Part shown: piece after piece, positions 25,123 to 33,143 of the stretch | Layout of the letters: each line of letters opens with the position of its first letter | How positions within the stretch are numbered: the first letter of the stretch is position 1 | Assembly (NCBI GenBank): GCA_002315615.1 | Contig: DCHK01000070.1 | Span: 63,573-102,709 of the forward strand | DNA length: 39,137 nucleotides | Origin: Bacteroidales bacterium UBA1754 | GTDB lineage: Bacteria > Bacteroidota > Bacteroidia > Bacteroidales > Paludibacteraceae | Reading direction: 5' to 3' | The notes under the pieces: model-generated | Database searches by the model: none | Seen by the model: only the letters and a program-made list of their open reading frames with translations | Told to the model about the DNA's origin: nothing | Made by a program: the position numbers and the translations under genes

Positions 25123-26457
25123 TCATTTATTCTTATCTCTCAAGAATATTTGAATTGGAGTTCCTGTGAAATTCCAATTGTCGCGAATTTTGTTTTCGAG
25201 GAAACGACGATATGGTTCTTTCACATATTGTGGCAAATTGGCAAAAAACAAAAATGTTGGAATTTGCGCTGTCGGCAATTGTGTGATATATTTTATTTTA
25301 ATGTATTTGCCTTTTGTTGCTGGTGGTGGATAATTCTCGATGAGTGGCATCATATAATCCATCAATTCGCGTGTGCTGACTTTTCTTTGCTTGTTTTCAA
25401 AAATTTCAGTTGCAGTTTCTACTACTTTGAAAATTCGTTGTTTGGTAAGTGCAGAAGTGAATATGATTGGAAAATCTGTGAATGGAGCCAAGCGTTCGCG
25501 AATGGCGCGTTCAAATTCTTTTTGTCCTTTTGCAGTTTTTTGTTCTGTCGAAACCAAATCCCATTTGTTGACGCAAACCAACATTGCTTTCTTGTTTTTC
25601 TGTATCAACGAGAAAATATTCAAATCCTGACTTTCAATACCACGTGTTGCATCAATCATCAGTATGCAGACGTCAGAGTTTTCTATGGCGCGAATAGAGC
25701 GAATTACAGAGTAATATTCAAGATCTTCGCTTACTTTTGCTTTTTTTCTAATTCCCGCAGTATCAACTAAATAGAAGTCGTGGTTGAATTTGTTGTATCG
25801 TGTGTAAATAGAGTCGCGCGTTGTGCCAGCAATGTCGGTTACAATGTTTCGGTCTTCGCCTATAAAAGCGTTGATGATAGAAGATTTTCCTGCATTAGGA
25901 CGACCAACAACCGCAAAACGTGGCAAATTTTCTTCGTATTGTTCTTTGTCGTCGTTTTCCTTTGGGGCAAAGTGCTTCATTATTTCATCGAGCAAATCGC
26001 CAGTGCCAAGTCCGTTTACGGCAGAAATAACAAGAGGGTCGCCTAATCCGAATGCGTAAAATTCTGCGGCATTGTATTGTAAATCAAAAGTATCGGCTTT
26101 GTTGGCAATCACCATTACGTTTTTTTTAGAACGGCGTAAAATTTGTGCTATTTCGGTGTCCAAATCGGTAATACCATTTAGCACGTCCACAACAAAAAGA
26201 ATTACGTCTGCTTCGTCGATGGCTATTGTAACCTGTTTGCGAATTTCGTCTTCAAAAACATCTTCAGAATTGACAATCCAACCTCCTGTGTCGATAATTG
26301 AAAATTCCTCGCCGTTCCAATTTACTTTTCCGTATTGGCGGTCGCGAGTGGTACCCGATTGTTCGTTTACGATTGCTCTACGACTTTGAGTGAGTCGGTT
26401 GAAAAGGGTGGATTTTCCTACGTTAGGACGCCCCACGATGGCTACAAGATTTCCCAT
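25123..26457 (-). CDS. der: Ribosome biogenesis GTPase Der (EngA)
   Basis: A double-G-domain GTPase acting in 50S assembly. G domain 1 starts MGNLVAIVGRPNVGKSTLFN with G3 DTGGW and G4 NKAD. G domain 2 has VVGRPNAGKSSIIN, DTAGIRKK and NKWD. The C-terminal KH-like domain ends GTPIQIFLRDKNK. I start it at the ATG at 26457 (444 residues), because the reading frame upstream offers only a TTG at 26487 whose ten extra residues are not family-like. A -7 box lies at 26535-26542 and a small hairpin is in the leader. The 3' end abuts the long heptad array. Confidence 0.96.
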   Translation of the reverse strand: MGNLVAIVGRPNVGKSTLFNRLTQSRRAIVNEQSGTTRDRQYGKVNWNGEEFSIIDTGGWIVNSEDVFEDEIRKQVTIAIDEADVILFVVDVLNGITDLDTEIAQILRRSKKNVMVIANKADTFDLQYNAAEFYAFGLGDPLVISAVNGLGTGDLLDEIMKHFAPKENDDKEQYEENLPRFAVVGRPNAGKSSIINAFIGEDRNIVTDIAGTTRDSIYTRYNKFNHDFYLVDTAGIRKKAKVSEDLEYYSVIRSIRAIENSDVCILMIDATRGIESQDLNIFSLIQKNKKAMLVCVNKWDLVSTEQKTAKGQKEFERAIRERLAPFTDFPIIFTSALTKQRIFKVVETATEIFENKQRKVSTRELMDYMMPLIENYPPPATKGKYIKIKYITQLPTAQIPTFLFFANLPQYVKEPYRRFLENKIRDNWNFTGTPIQIFLRDKNK

Positions 26458-26485
26458 AAAAAGTGGTTTTGTGTAACTTTCATTC

Positions 26486-26504
26486 AATTCGCATTCGGCG
26501 AATT
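26486..26504 (-). promoter_or_regulatory. Hairpin in the der 5' leader
   Basis: AATTCGC and GCGAATT form a perfect 7-pair stem around a 5-base loop, between the predicted -7 box (26535-26542) and the der ATG (26457). It could influence translation or be incidental. There is no T tract, so it is not a terminator for the ydeI-like gene. Confidence 0.4.
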
Positions 26505-26534
26505 TCCCATTTGTTACTGATTAATAATGATTTG

Positions 26535-26542
26535 CAAAGATA
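26535..26542 (-). promoter_or_regulatory. -7 box of der
   Basis: Minus strand TATCTTTG, matching TAnnTTTG, 77 bases before the preferred der ATG. No strong -33 TTTG at 19-21 bases upstream. Confidence 0.6.
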
Positions 26543-26581
26543 CAAAAAAGAAGAGAATTTTTGACGAAAAAATCAATAATG

Positions 26582-27157
26582 TTATTCTGTAAGTCTTCCG
26601 TAGTCGTTCCATTCGCCGAACATTTTGTTTTGGCGAGTGAAGTCTATGAATTTTTGCAATCTGCTTTGGTAGAGCATTGGATTTTTTTCTTTGTAGTTTT
26701 GTATGTTGCCTATTCTCACTCTTTGGTACAATGGGTGAAATTGGCAGAAGTTTTGCCATACAATTTTATCTGCTTGCAGTTGTGCAAGTACATCGCTGTC
26801 AATCGTGAAGTTCTTAATGTCGAGGTCGGGCAGAACGCTTTTGCCTGCATCGGTCATTTGTTCATTGCGAATCAGTTTTCTACATCTTTCTTTGTTCAGT
26901 TCTGTCCAAGTGCTGTTGCGTTTTCGTGGAGTGAATCGTTGCGCCGTTCTCCCACCGTTCAACCGTTTTTGTGTACTATCAATCCACCCGAAACAAAGCG
27001 CTTCTTCTACTGCGTCTATGTACCAAAAATGAGTGTCGTCGCAAGGTTTTCCACGTTTTGTTATCACCCAACACTCGCGTTCGTTGTCGTGGTTGAGTGT
27101 TAACCATTCGCGCAATTCTTGTCGGTTTTTTGCATTCAGTAGGTTGTGCATTTCCAT
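26582..27157 (-). CDS. YdeI/OmpD-associated family protein
   Basis: A 191-residue soluble protein of the YdeI family. Recognisable segments are NRQELREWLTLNHDNERECW near the start, YIDAVEEALCFGWIDSTQKR (about 46-65), the ARRFTPRKRNSTWTE-like stretch (here AQRFTPRKRNSTWTELNKER, 72-91) and a helical C-terminal part with basic residues. Members occur widely in Bacteroidota and Actinobacteria; the N-terminal domain is DUF1801-like in some, and the function is not established. Two in-frame ATGs (27157 and 27151) are possible. It is divergently transcribed from the ion channel gene, and the two promoters abut. Confidence 0.82.
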   Translation of the reverse strand: MEMHNLLNAKNRQELREWLTLNHDNERECWVITKRGKPCDDTHFWYIDAVEEALCFGWIDSTQKRLNGGRTAQRFTPRKRNSTWTELNKERCRKLIRNEQMTDAGKSVLPDLDIKNFTIDSDVLAQLQADKIVWQNFCQFHPLYQRVRIGNIQNYKEKNPMLYQSRLQKFIDFTRQNKMFGEWNDYGRLTE

Positions 27158-27177
27158 TTCAAAAAAATCTTTAATGG

Positions 27178-27209
27178 CAAAATTAACGTAAAAAAAGAGA
27201 AAAATGCAA
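27178..27209 (-). promoter_or_regulatory. Promoter of the ydeI-like gene
   Basis: Minus strand: TTG at 27209-27207 and TAATTTTG at 27185-27178, 21 bases apart. The -33 element is back to back with that of the divergent channel promoter, together forming the palindrome GCAATATTGC at 27206-27215. Confidence 0.62.
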
Positions 27210-27211
27210 TA

Positions 27212-27242
27212 TTGCTATGCAGATGATTTTTTGTTACCTTTG
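27212..27242 (+). promoter_or_regulatory. Promoter of the ion channel gene
   Basis: TTG at 27212-27214 and TACCTTTG at 27235-27242 are separated by 20 bases, a good Bacteroidota promoter. The ATG follows 21 bases later at 27264. Confidence 0.72.
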
Positions 27243-27263
27243 CAATTATAAAAAAAAACGAAT

Positions 27264-28049
27264 ATGAAAAATAAAATTTTTAATATTTTCCTAAACGAGA
27301 AGTTTATACTTGTTGTTATTGTTATCAATGCACTTACCATATTTTTACAAGAAAGTGGTGCAGAGTCGAAGGTAATAGATGCATTGGATGTGCTGTGTAC
27401 CATAATTTTTCTCATAGAGATGGTGGTGAAGCATATCAGTTTTGGTTTTAGAAAATATTGGCGTTCTGGATGGAACTGTATGGATGGAATTTTGGTGTTG
27501 CTCTCGTTGCCGTCGGCTGTGGCATTCTTTATGCCTACGGGAATGCTTAATCTTTCGTTCTTGCTCGTATTGAGAGTTTTCCGCGTGTTCCGTTTCTTCC
27601 GCTTGATACACGCTTTCCCTAATTTCTCGCAAATAGCCAAAAATTTTGGTTTGGCAATGAGGGAGTCTTACGCAGTGCTGCTTGGACTGCTCATCACTAT
27701 TTTTACATTTGCTTTGCTTAGTTGCGCAATATTTAGAGATGCTGCACCAGATTATTTTTCCACACCGCTCGATGCTATCTATTCCACATTCCGCTTGTTT
27801 ACGGGCGAGGGTTGGAATGAAATCCCAGATACTATTTCGGCTACGATGGGTCCTAACTGGGGGCACTTCGTGAAACTTTATTTCTCGTTGATATTGATTT
27901 TTGGTGGCATCATTGGAATGTCATTGCTCAATTCAATTTTTGTAGATGCAATGGTGAGCGACAATAATGATGATGTAAAGGCAAAACTTAACGAAATGTC
28001 TAAAGAACTCGACGAAATAAAAGATTTGCTAAACAAGAAAAAAGAGTAG
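27264..28049 (+). CDS. Single-domain voltage-gated cation channel (ion transporter family)
   Basis: A 261-residue six-helix channel subunit that should form a homotetramer in the inner membrane. S1-S3 lie in residues about 12-90. S4 has four regularly spaced arginines (R104, R107, R110, R113 in LVLRVFRVFRFFRLIHAF). The pore loop contains TGEGWNE at 180-186, then S6 (about 203-228). The C-terminal DDVKAKLNEMSKELDEIKDL is a coiled coil, typical of bacterial NaV channels. NaChBac-type filters read TLESW; here glycine replaces Leu and Ser, and a second acidic residue (E186) follows, closer to TGEDW/TMEGW filters of calcium channel repeats. It may favour divalent cations. Confidence 0.87.
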   Translation: MKNKIFNIFLNEKFILVVIVINALTIFLQESGAESKVIDALDVLCTIIFLIEMVVKHISFGFRKYWRSGWNCMDGILVLLSLPSAVAFFMPTGMLNLSFLLVLRVFRVFRFFRLIHAFPNFSQIAKNFGLAMRESYAVLLGLLITIFTFALLSCAIFRDAAPDYFSTPLDAIYSTFRLFTGEGWNEIPDTISATMGPNWGHFVKLYFSLILIFGGIIGMSLLNSIFVDAMVSDNNDDVKAKLNEMSKELDEIKDLLNKKKE

Positions 28050-28062
28050 AATTTCTCGGAAA

Positions 28063-29430
28063 TTATCTCCATTTACCAAATACGTGCCGTTGGTTGTATA
28101 GTAGCACCGCTGCCAAAGTGGCGCCCATCACGTCGCCTATTGTGCCTGCGCACCATACGCCATTCAGTCCTTCTTGTCCAAAATAAATGAATACTTTAGG
28201 TACAATGTAAACCAAAGGTATTAGGAATAAAATTTGGCGCGATAGACTTGTTACAATGGCAATCCAAGGTTTGTCTATCGACATAAAAAAGTTTGAGTTC
28301 GTTATGGTAAATCCTATTAGTGGAAACATTATCATCAAGAAAGTCATTGCGTTTGCACTGATGTTTATCAATTGTGTGTCGGTGGTGAAAATCATCGTCA
28401 TATATCGTGGGAAAACGCAACTTACAACAGCCCCAATCAAACCTATTGAAACGCATAGTTTCATTGTAAGGAAGTAAACTTCTTTTAGACGTTCTTTACG
28501 ACCTGCGCCGTAATTGTAGCCCGCTATTGGTTGCATTCCTTGACAAATGCCCAAAATGAACAATACCATAAAGTTTCCGAATGTATTGACGATGCCGTAA
28601 GCGCCTACTGCAAGGTCGCCACCGTATGTTATCAGTTGCTTGTTAAGTATAGCCACCACAGCGGCTGCTGCAAAATTCATTAGGAAAGGACTCAATCCTA
28701 TCATCATAATGTTTCGGAATATATAAAGTCGCAGTTTCCAAGCGTGCGCTTTGTATCTGATAAATGACTTAGGATTGATGAAATGAAGTACTGCTATAAT
28801 GGCGGTGGAAGTCATAGAAAGTGTAGTGGCAAGTGCAGCACCTTTTATGCCCCAGTCAAATACAAAAATAAAAATTGGGTCGAGTATCACGTTGAGTATC
28901 GCACCACCTGCAAGAATGTACATCGACTTTTGTGGATAACCAGTTGCTCGTATAAGTCCAGTTAGGTTAAATGTCAGTGTGGTGAGGAACATTCCTGGCA
29001 AAACAATGAGCATATATTCTCTTGCGTAACTGATAGTCTCTGCAGTTGCTCCAAACAGCATCAGTATTTTGTTCATAAATGTATAGCAGAATGTCATTAC
29101 TATTCCGCCCAAAATGAATGTAAAAATGGTGCTATTTCCCAAAATATTTTCAGCCCAATCGACATCTTTTTTACCAAGAACAATAGACATTCGCGAAGCC
29201 GAACCAACGCCAATAAGTGCTCCAAATGCGTGTATGATGTTCATCAGTGGCATTGTGATGGCAAGTCCAGCAATGGCGAGTGCCCCCACTCCCTGACCAA
29301 TAAAAATACGGTCGGCAATATTGTAGAGCGATGCTATTACCTGACTGATGACGGCAGGCAATGCGTATGTCCACAAAAGCGACTTTATGGGCCTGGTTTC
29401 TAATTCTTTTGTTCTGTCGGTGGTACTCAA
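28063..29430 (-). CDS. MATE family efflux transporter
   Basis: A 12-helix multidrug/toxin extrusion protein of the inner membrane. After the preferred start the family pattern is TRPIKSLLWTYALPAVISQV, then NIADRIFIGQGVGALAIAGL, and GIGSASRMSI-like residues (here GVGSASRMSIVLGKKD), with repeat-like motifs in the second half (GICQGMQPIAGYNYGAGR). I start it at the TTG at 29430 (455 residues, beginning with STTDRTKELE), because the longer frame back to 29505 runs through the terminator hairpin of the upstream operon. Substrate unknown. Its 3' end is 13 bases from the convergent channel gene. Confidence 0.88.
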   Translation of the reverse strand: MSTTDRTKELETRPIKSLLWTYALPAVISQVIASLYNIADRIFIGQGVGALAIAGLAITMPLMNIIHAFGALIGVGSASRMSIVLGKKDVDWAENILGNSTIFTFILGGIVMTFCYTFMNKILMLFGATAETISYAREYMLIVLPGMFLTTLTFNLTGLIRATGYPQKSMYILAGGAILNVILDPIFIFVFDWGIKGAALATTLSMTSTAIIAVLHFINPKSFIRYKAHAWKLRLYIFRNIMMIGLSPFLMNFAAAAVVAILNKQLITYGGDLAVGAYGIVNTFGNFMVLFILGICQGMQPIAGYNYGAGRKERLKEVYFLTMKLCVSIGLIGAVVSCVFPRYMTMIFTTDTQLINISANAMTFLMIMFPLIGFTITNSNFFMSIDKPWIAIVTSLSRQILFLIPLVYIVPKVFIYFGQEGLNGVWCAGTIGDVMGATLAAVLLYNQRHVFGKWR

Positions 29431-29449
29431 AATTGTTTTTTTGTTGAAG

Positions 29450-29488
29450 TTAAAAAATAAAGGCGATGCTCTAAAAAATAGCAACGCC
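29450..29488 (-). terminator. Intrinsic terminator of the iorA-ACT operon
   Basis: On the minus strand GGCGTTGCT pairs with AGCATCGCC (eight of nine pairs, one internal mismatch) around a 9-base loop, then TTTATTTTTTAA follows. It begins 24 bases after the ACT gene stop and closes the five-gene operon. It also lies inside the over-long reading frame of the MATE gene. Confidence 0.82.
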
Positions 29489-29511
29489 CTCATATTATAA
29501 AGCAATTATCC

Positions 29512-29889
29512 TTAAAAAAGGTTTTTGCATTGTTCCATATTCATCGGACGAACAACGATGTACGGACGTCCTTGGCAATGGCAAACGTACATATATTCCA
29601 ACGAAATATTGTTCTTTTCTAATTTGGCAAGTACTTCTGCTAAAGAACCGATTTTATCTTCAATTTCTAACCAAAGTACATCGGTCAAAATGGCAGAAAT
29701 ATGAGCCTGTTTCAATGTTGCCATTGCTTTGTCAATGTCAGAAACAATTAAGCGAAGTATGCCGAATTCTGCACTGTCTGCAATAGTGAATGCATAAATG
29801 TTAATGCCTTCTTTCGAAAGTGTTTCAATCACTTCTTTTGTACGACCGATGCGGTTTTCCAAAAATATTGAGATTTGTTTTGTTGTCAT
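29512..29889 (-). CDS. Tandem ACT domain protein
   Basis: A 125-residue protein made of two ACT-type halves (about 1-65 and 66-125). The first starts TTKQISIFLENRIGRTKEVI and continues INIYAFTIADSAEFGILRLI. The second starts WLEIEDKIGSLAEVLAKLEK and continues ISLEYMYVCHCQGRPYIVVR. ACT domains bind amino acids at dimer interfaces. As the last gene behind paaK it probably senses an aromatic amino acid and modulates the pathway, although the target is unknown. I use the ATG at 29889, 12 bases after the paaK stop; an in-frame TTG at 29901 would add four residues. Confidence 0.9.
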   Translation of the reverse strand: MTTKQISIFLENRIGRTKEVIETLSKEGINIYAFTIADSAEFGILRLIVSDIDKAMATLKQAHISAILTDVLWLEIEDKIGSLAEVLAKLEKNNISLEYMYVCHCQGRPYIVVRPMNMEQCKNLF

Positions 29890-29901
29890 AATGCTAAACA
29901 A

Positions 29902-31206
29902 TTAATTGTTAAAATTTCTATTATCAATTACGTGTTTGGATTTTCCTTCGTTGCGTTCCAATTGTCCTTTTTCTACGAATTTAATTTCTGCTTTGATGGA
30001 AATGACACTCTTAATTTTGTTGGCGAGTTTGTTTTTCAATGCAATCATTGCGTTAAGGTCGTCGGAGTAGCAACCATCTTTTACTTCAACTTGTACTTCA
30101 AGTGTATCAAGGTTATTTATTCTATTCACAACGAGCATATAAAGTGGCTCAAATTCGGGCATTTCCATTATCACGCTTTCTATTTGCGATGGGAATACAT
30201 TGATTCCACGAATGATAAGCATATCGTCGCTACGACCCACGATTGGTGTCATACGTACTTCAGTACGACCACATTCGCATTTACCATCGATAAGTGAGGT
30301 GAGGTCTCGTGTGCGATAACGAAGCAAAGGCATACCTTCTTTGGTGAGTGTAGTGAATACAAGTTCACCTTGTTTGCCGTATCCAAGCGATTCGCACGTT
30401 ACAGGGTCGATAATTTCTGGGTAGAAGTGGTCTTCGCTGATGTGCGAACCACATTGGCAATCACATTCGTACGAAACGCCAGGTCCCATTATCTCGCTCA
30501 ATCCGTAAATGTTATAGCATTTTATACCCAAACGTTGTTCTATTTGTTTTCGCATTTCGTTTGTCCAAGGTTCACCTCCAAAAATACCAGTTTTTAGGTT
30601 TAGGTCTTTTATCGAAAGTCCCATTTTTTCAATGGTTTCTGCCAAATAAAGAGCGTATGATGGTGTGCAAGCCAATGCTGTTATACCAAGGTCGTGCAAT
30701 AATCTGATATGTTTTTCGGTACTACCAGTCGAGGTAGGAACTACTGTTGCACCAAGGTTTTCTACGCCGTAGTGAAGTCCCAAACCACCAGTGAAAAGTC
30801 CGTATCCGTATGCTACAGATACAATGTCGTTTTTGCCTATTCCGTATGCGCTCAAACAACGTGCTACGCTCTCTGCCCAAACAGCAAGGTCTTTTCTGGT
30901 GTAACCCACAATTGTTGGCGAACCAGTTGTACCTGTAGAAGCGTGTATTCGAACAATTTCTGATTTATCGGCGGCAAAAAGTCCCGTTGGATAATTGTCT
31001 CGTAAGTCTTTCTTTGTAGTGAAAGGAAGTTTTACAATGTCATCGATGGTGCGAATGTCGTCAGGAACAAGTCCTAATTCTTGCATTTTGTTTCGGTAGA
31101 AAGGTGTGTTATGATAAACGTAACAAACTAATTTATTGAGCCTTTTTCCTTGTAGTTCGCGCATTTCGTCGCGACTCATACATTCTTTACTTTGATTCCA
31201 AATCAT
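29902..31206 (-). CDS. paaK: Phenylacetate-CoA ligase
   Basis: A 434-residue adenylate-forming enzyme that couples phenylacetate (or a related aryl-acetate) to CoA with ATP. The P-loop is RIHASTGTTGSPTIVGYTRK (about 88-107). YNIYGLSEIMGPGVSYEC supplies the adenine/substrate region, and RTRDLTSLIDGKCECGRTE precedes the hinge and C-terminal lid (GRSDDMLIIRGINVFPSQIE). Length fits PaaK (about 430). It follows the aminotransferase by 27 bases and precedes the ACT gene by 12. No phenylacetate ring-oxidation genes are in the window, so its job is probably with IorAB rather than aerobic degradation. Confidence 0.93.
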   Translation of the reverse strand: MIWNQSKECMSRDEMRELQGKRLNKLVCYVYHNTPFYRNKMQELGLVPDDIRTIDDIVKLPFTTKKDLRDNYPTGLFAADKSEIVRIHASTGTTGSPTIVGYTRKDLAVWAESVARCLSAYGIGKNDIVSVAYGYGLFTGGLGLHYGVENLGATVVPTSTGSTEKHIRLLHDLGITALACTPSYALYLAETIEKMGLSIKDLNLKTGIFGGEPWTNEMRKQIEQRLGIKCYNIYGLSEIMGPGVSYECDCQCGSHISEDHFYPEIIDPVTCESLGYGKQGELVFTTLTKEGMPLLRYRTRDLTSLIDGKCECGRTEVRMTPIVGRSDDMLIIRGINVFPSQIESVIMEMPEFEPLYMLVVNRINNLDTLEVQVEVKDGCYSDDLNAMIALKNKLANKIKSVISIKAEIKFVEKGQLERNEGKSKHVIDNRNFNN

Positions 31207-31233
31207 AATAATATATCGATTTGTTAATTTATA

Positions 31234-32544
31234 TTAATTATTTGTGTGGAAAATTTTCATTCTTTCGTTCAAAGTTTCGTATTGGTCGTCTCGAACGAAA
31301 GAAGTACAAATTCTAAGACCTTCTTGTGCGCTTCCCGTAGAGTTCAGCGAAATTGCACTGACGCCGTAGAATAATAATTCATACATTAGTTCCACACCCG
31401 TCTTTCCTTTATATCCTATTGTAAAGTAAAATCCGTTTCCTACGGGTTGGTCAATGTCTTTTTCGTAAACAATATAAAAACCATTGCGTAAGAAAATTTC
31501 CTTTAGTTTCTCGGCACGTCTTCCGTATTCATACACATCGTGCAAGAAGTTATATTCGTTGTTCACAGCGGCATTTAGCATTGCTGCCAAAGCGTATTGT
31601 GGAGTGTGTGCAGTTCCCGACGAAAGTGTATAAAGAACGCGATTTACATAAACAATTCCAAATTCGCCAATTCCATAGCGATTTTTCAAACCTTCGTATT
31701 CCCGGCAGAAAATCTTTTCAGATATAGCCACCACAGCAATTCGTTGACCTGCATAACTGAATGCTTTCGAACCTGAAATCATCATAATGTAATTGTCGGT
31801 ATAATTTGCTACCGATGGTTGATATGGTGGTTCGTAAGGTTTTGTGATGTCTTGGCGAAAGTCCATTCCAAAATAAGCAAGGTCTTCAATCACAATGACA
31901 TCGTATTTTGTGGCTAAAGTGCCAATGCTTTTCAATTCGCTATCGGTTAAACAAGTCCAAGCGGGGTTGTTTGGATTAGAATAGAGCATTGCGCAGTATT
32001 CGCCTGTCTTTAGATATTCTTCAATTTTGGTAGCCAATTTTTCGCCACGATAACTGAAAGTGTCGAAAGAATCGTACTCCATTCCAAGCACTTTCAATTG
32101 TGTTTTTTGCACAGGAAATCCTGGGTCGATAAAAAGAATTTTATTTTTCTTCTTGTCACATTGCCCACTCACCAAAAATGCGGCATAGCAACCTTGCATT
32201 GAGCCAGATGTAGGAATGCAGCAATTTTCTGGCACATCAATGTTGATAAAGGCTTTGATAAATTTAGAAGCGGCTTCTTTAAGTTCTGGAATACCTTGCA
32301 AAGGAGGATATTTTGATGCAATTCCGTTTTGCATCGCTTTAATTTCAGCATCAACTCCAATTTTCTCTGGAGGAAAACCAGGAGAACCCATTTCTAAGCG
32401 AACAAACTTTTCGCCAGTTTCTTTTTCTATCTTGTTGGCAATGTTCACAATATCGCGTATTGTGGCGTTTCCAAAGTTTGGAATATGAAAACTATCTATT
32501 GCCGCTTTTGCTTTATCGTAATTGATGGGAGTGTTTGTATTCAT
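31234..32544 (-). CDS. PLP-dependent aminotransferase, class I/II
   Basis: A 436-residue fold-type I aminotransferase. The Schiff-base lysine is K260 in SGSKAFSYAGQRIA. D221 (VIEDLAYFGMD) contacts the pyridine ring nitrogen, and SNPNNPAWTC (189-198) and SGSMQGCYAAF supply the phosphate and substrate regions. Sitting between iorB and paaK with gaps of 27-29 bases, it most likely interconverts an aromatic amino acid and its arylpyruvate, the substrate or product of IorAB. The family alone does not fix the substrate. Confidence 0.88.
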   Translation of the reverse strand: MNTNTPINYDKAKAAIDSFHIPNFGNATIRDIVNIANKIEKETGEKFVRLEMGSPGFPPEKIGVDAEIKAMQNGIASKYPPLQGIPELKEAASKFIKAFINIDVPENCCIPTSGSMQGCYAAFLVSGQCDKKKNKILFIDPGFPVQKTQLKVLGMEYDSFDTFSYRGEKLATKIEEYLKTGEYCAMLYSNPNNPAWTCLTDSELKSIGTLATKYDVIVIEDLAYFGMDFRQDITKPYEPPYQPSVANYTDNYIMMISGSKAFSYAGQRIAVVAISEKIFCREYEGLKNRYGIGEFGIVYVNRVLYTLSSGTAHTPQYALAAMLNAAVNNEYNFLHDVYEYGRRAEKLKEIFLRNGFYIVYEKDIDQPVGNGFYFTIGYKGKTGVELMYELLFYGVSAISLNSTGSAQEGLRICTSFVRDDQYETLNERMKIFHTNN

Positions 32545-32573
32545 ATTGTTTAGTCCCTGTAATTATGGTGTTT

Positions 32574-33143
32574 TTATTTGAAAGCTTGTCCAAGTTCCAA
32601 TGCCTTGATGTTCATTTCTACTACGGCATCGCCTTTTGATGCGAATACAGTCTTCACGCTTTCTTTGATTTTTTCCATTCCAAGTCCAAGAAATTCTGCG
32701 GTAGCACCAAGCAAAATCATATTCATCGAACGTGGAATGTTGTTTTCTTTTGCAATTCCTTCAATGTCGATGAGTTTTACGTTTTTGCGACCACGCAATT
32801 CTGCCAAAATCTTTTCTGTTTCGGGGTAATTTGGAATATTGATAAATGGAGTTGAAGAAGTGATAATCCAACCGTCTTTTGATAAGTAAGGAAGGTATCT
32901 CAATGCTTCCATTGGTTCCATTGCTATGATAACGTCGGCACCGCCAAGTGGAATCAAATCAGATGCGATAGGGTCGCTCGAAATACGCAAGTTAGATTGT
33001 ACATCACCGCCTCGCTGACTCATTCCGTGTACTTCGGCTTGTTTGATGTAAAGACCGTTAGTAAGGGCTGCGTGTCCTATTATTGTGGCAATTGACAGAA
33101 TACCTTGTCCGCCAACGCCCGAAAGTATGATGTCTGTTTTCAT
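32574..33143 (-). CDS. iorB: Indolepyruvate oxidoreductase subunit beta
   Basis: A 189-residue gamma-type subunit of 2-oxoacid:ferredoxin oxidoreductases. It shows the standard ILSGVGGQGILSIATIIGHA opening, VHGMSQRGGDVQSNLRI, and ADVIIAMEPMEALRYLPYLS. With IorA it catalyses CoA-dependent oxidative decarboxylation of arylpyruvates to aryl-acetyl-CoA with a low-potential electron carrier, or the reverse reductive carboxylation. It overlaps iorA by 4 bases, indicating coupled translation. Length is normal. Confidence 0.94.
   Translation of the reverse strand: MKTDIILSGVGGQGILSIATIIGHAALTNGLYIKQAEVHGMSQRGGDVQSNLRISSDPIASDLIPLGGADVIIAMEPMEALRYLPYLSKDGWIITSSTPFINIPNYPETEKILAELRGRKNVKLIDIEGIAKENNIPRSMNMILLGATAEFLGLGMEKIKESVKTVFASKGDAVVEMNIKALELGQAFK

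Noticed and set aside
25150..25770. 206-codon open frame on the plus strand opposite der
   Set aside because: Der is certain in this region; the antisense product is rich in Phe, Cys and Trp with no recognisable motif.
26561..27103. 180-codon open frame opposite the ydeI-like gene
   Set aside because: The YdeI motifs are clear on the minus strand; the plus-strand frame is a shadow of it.
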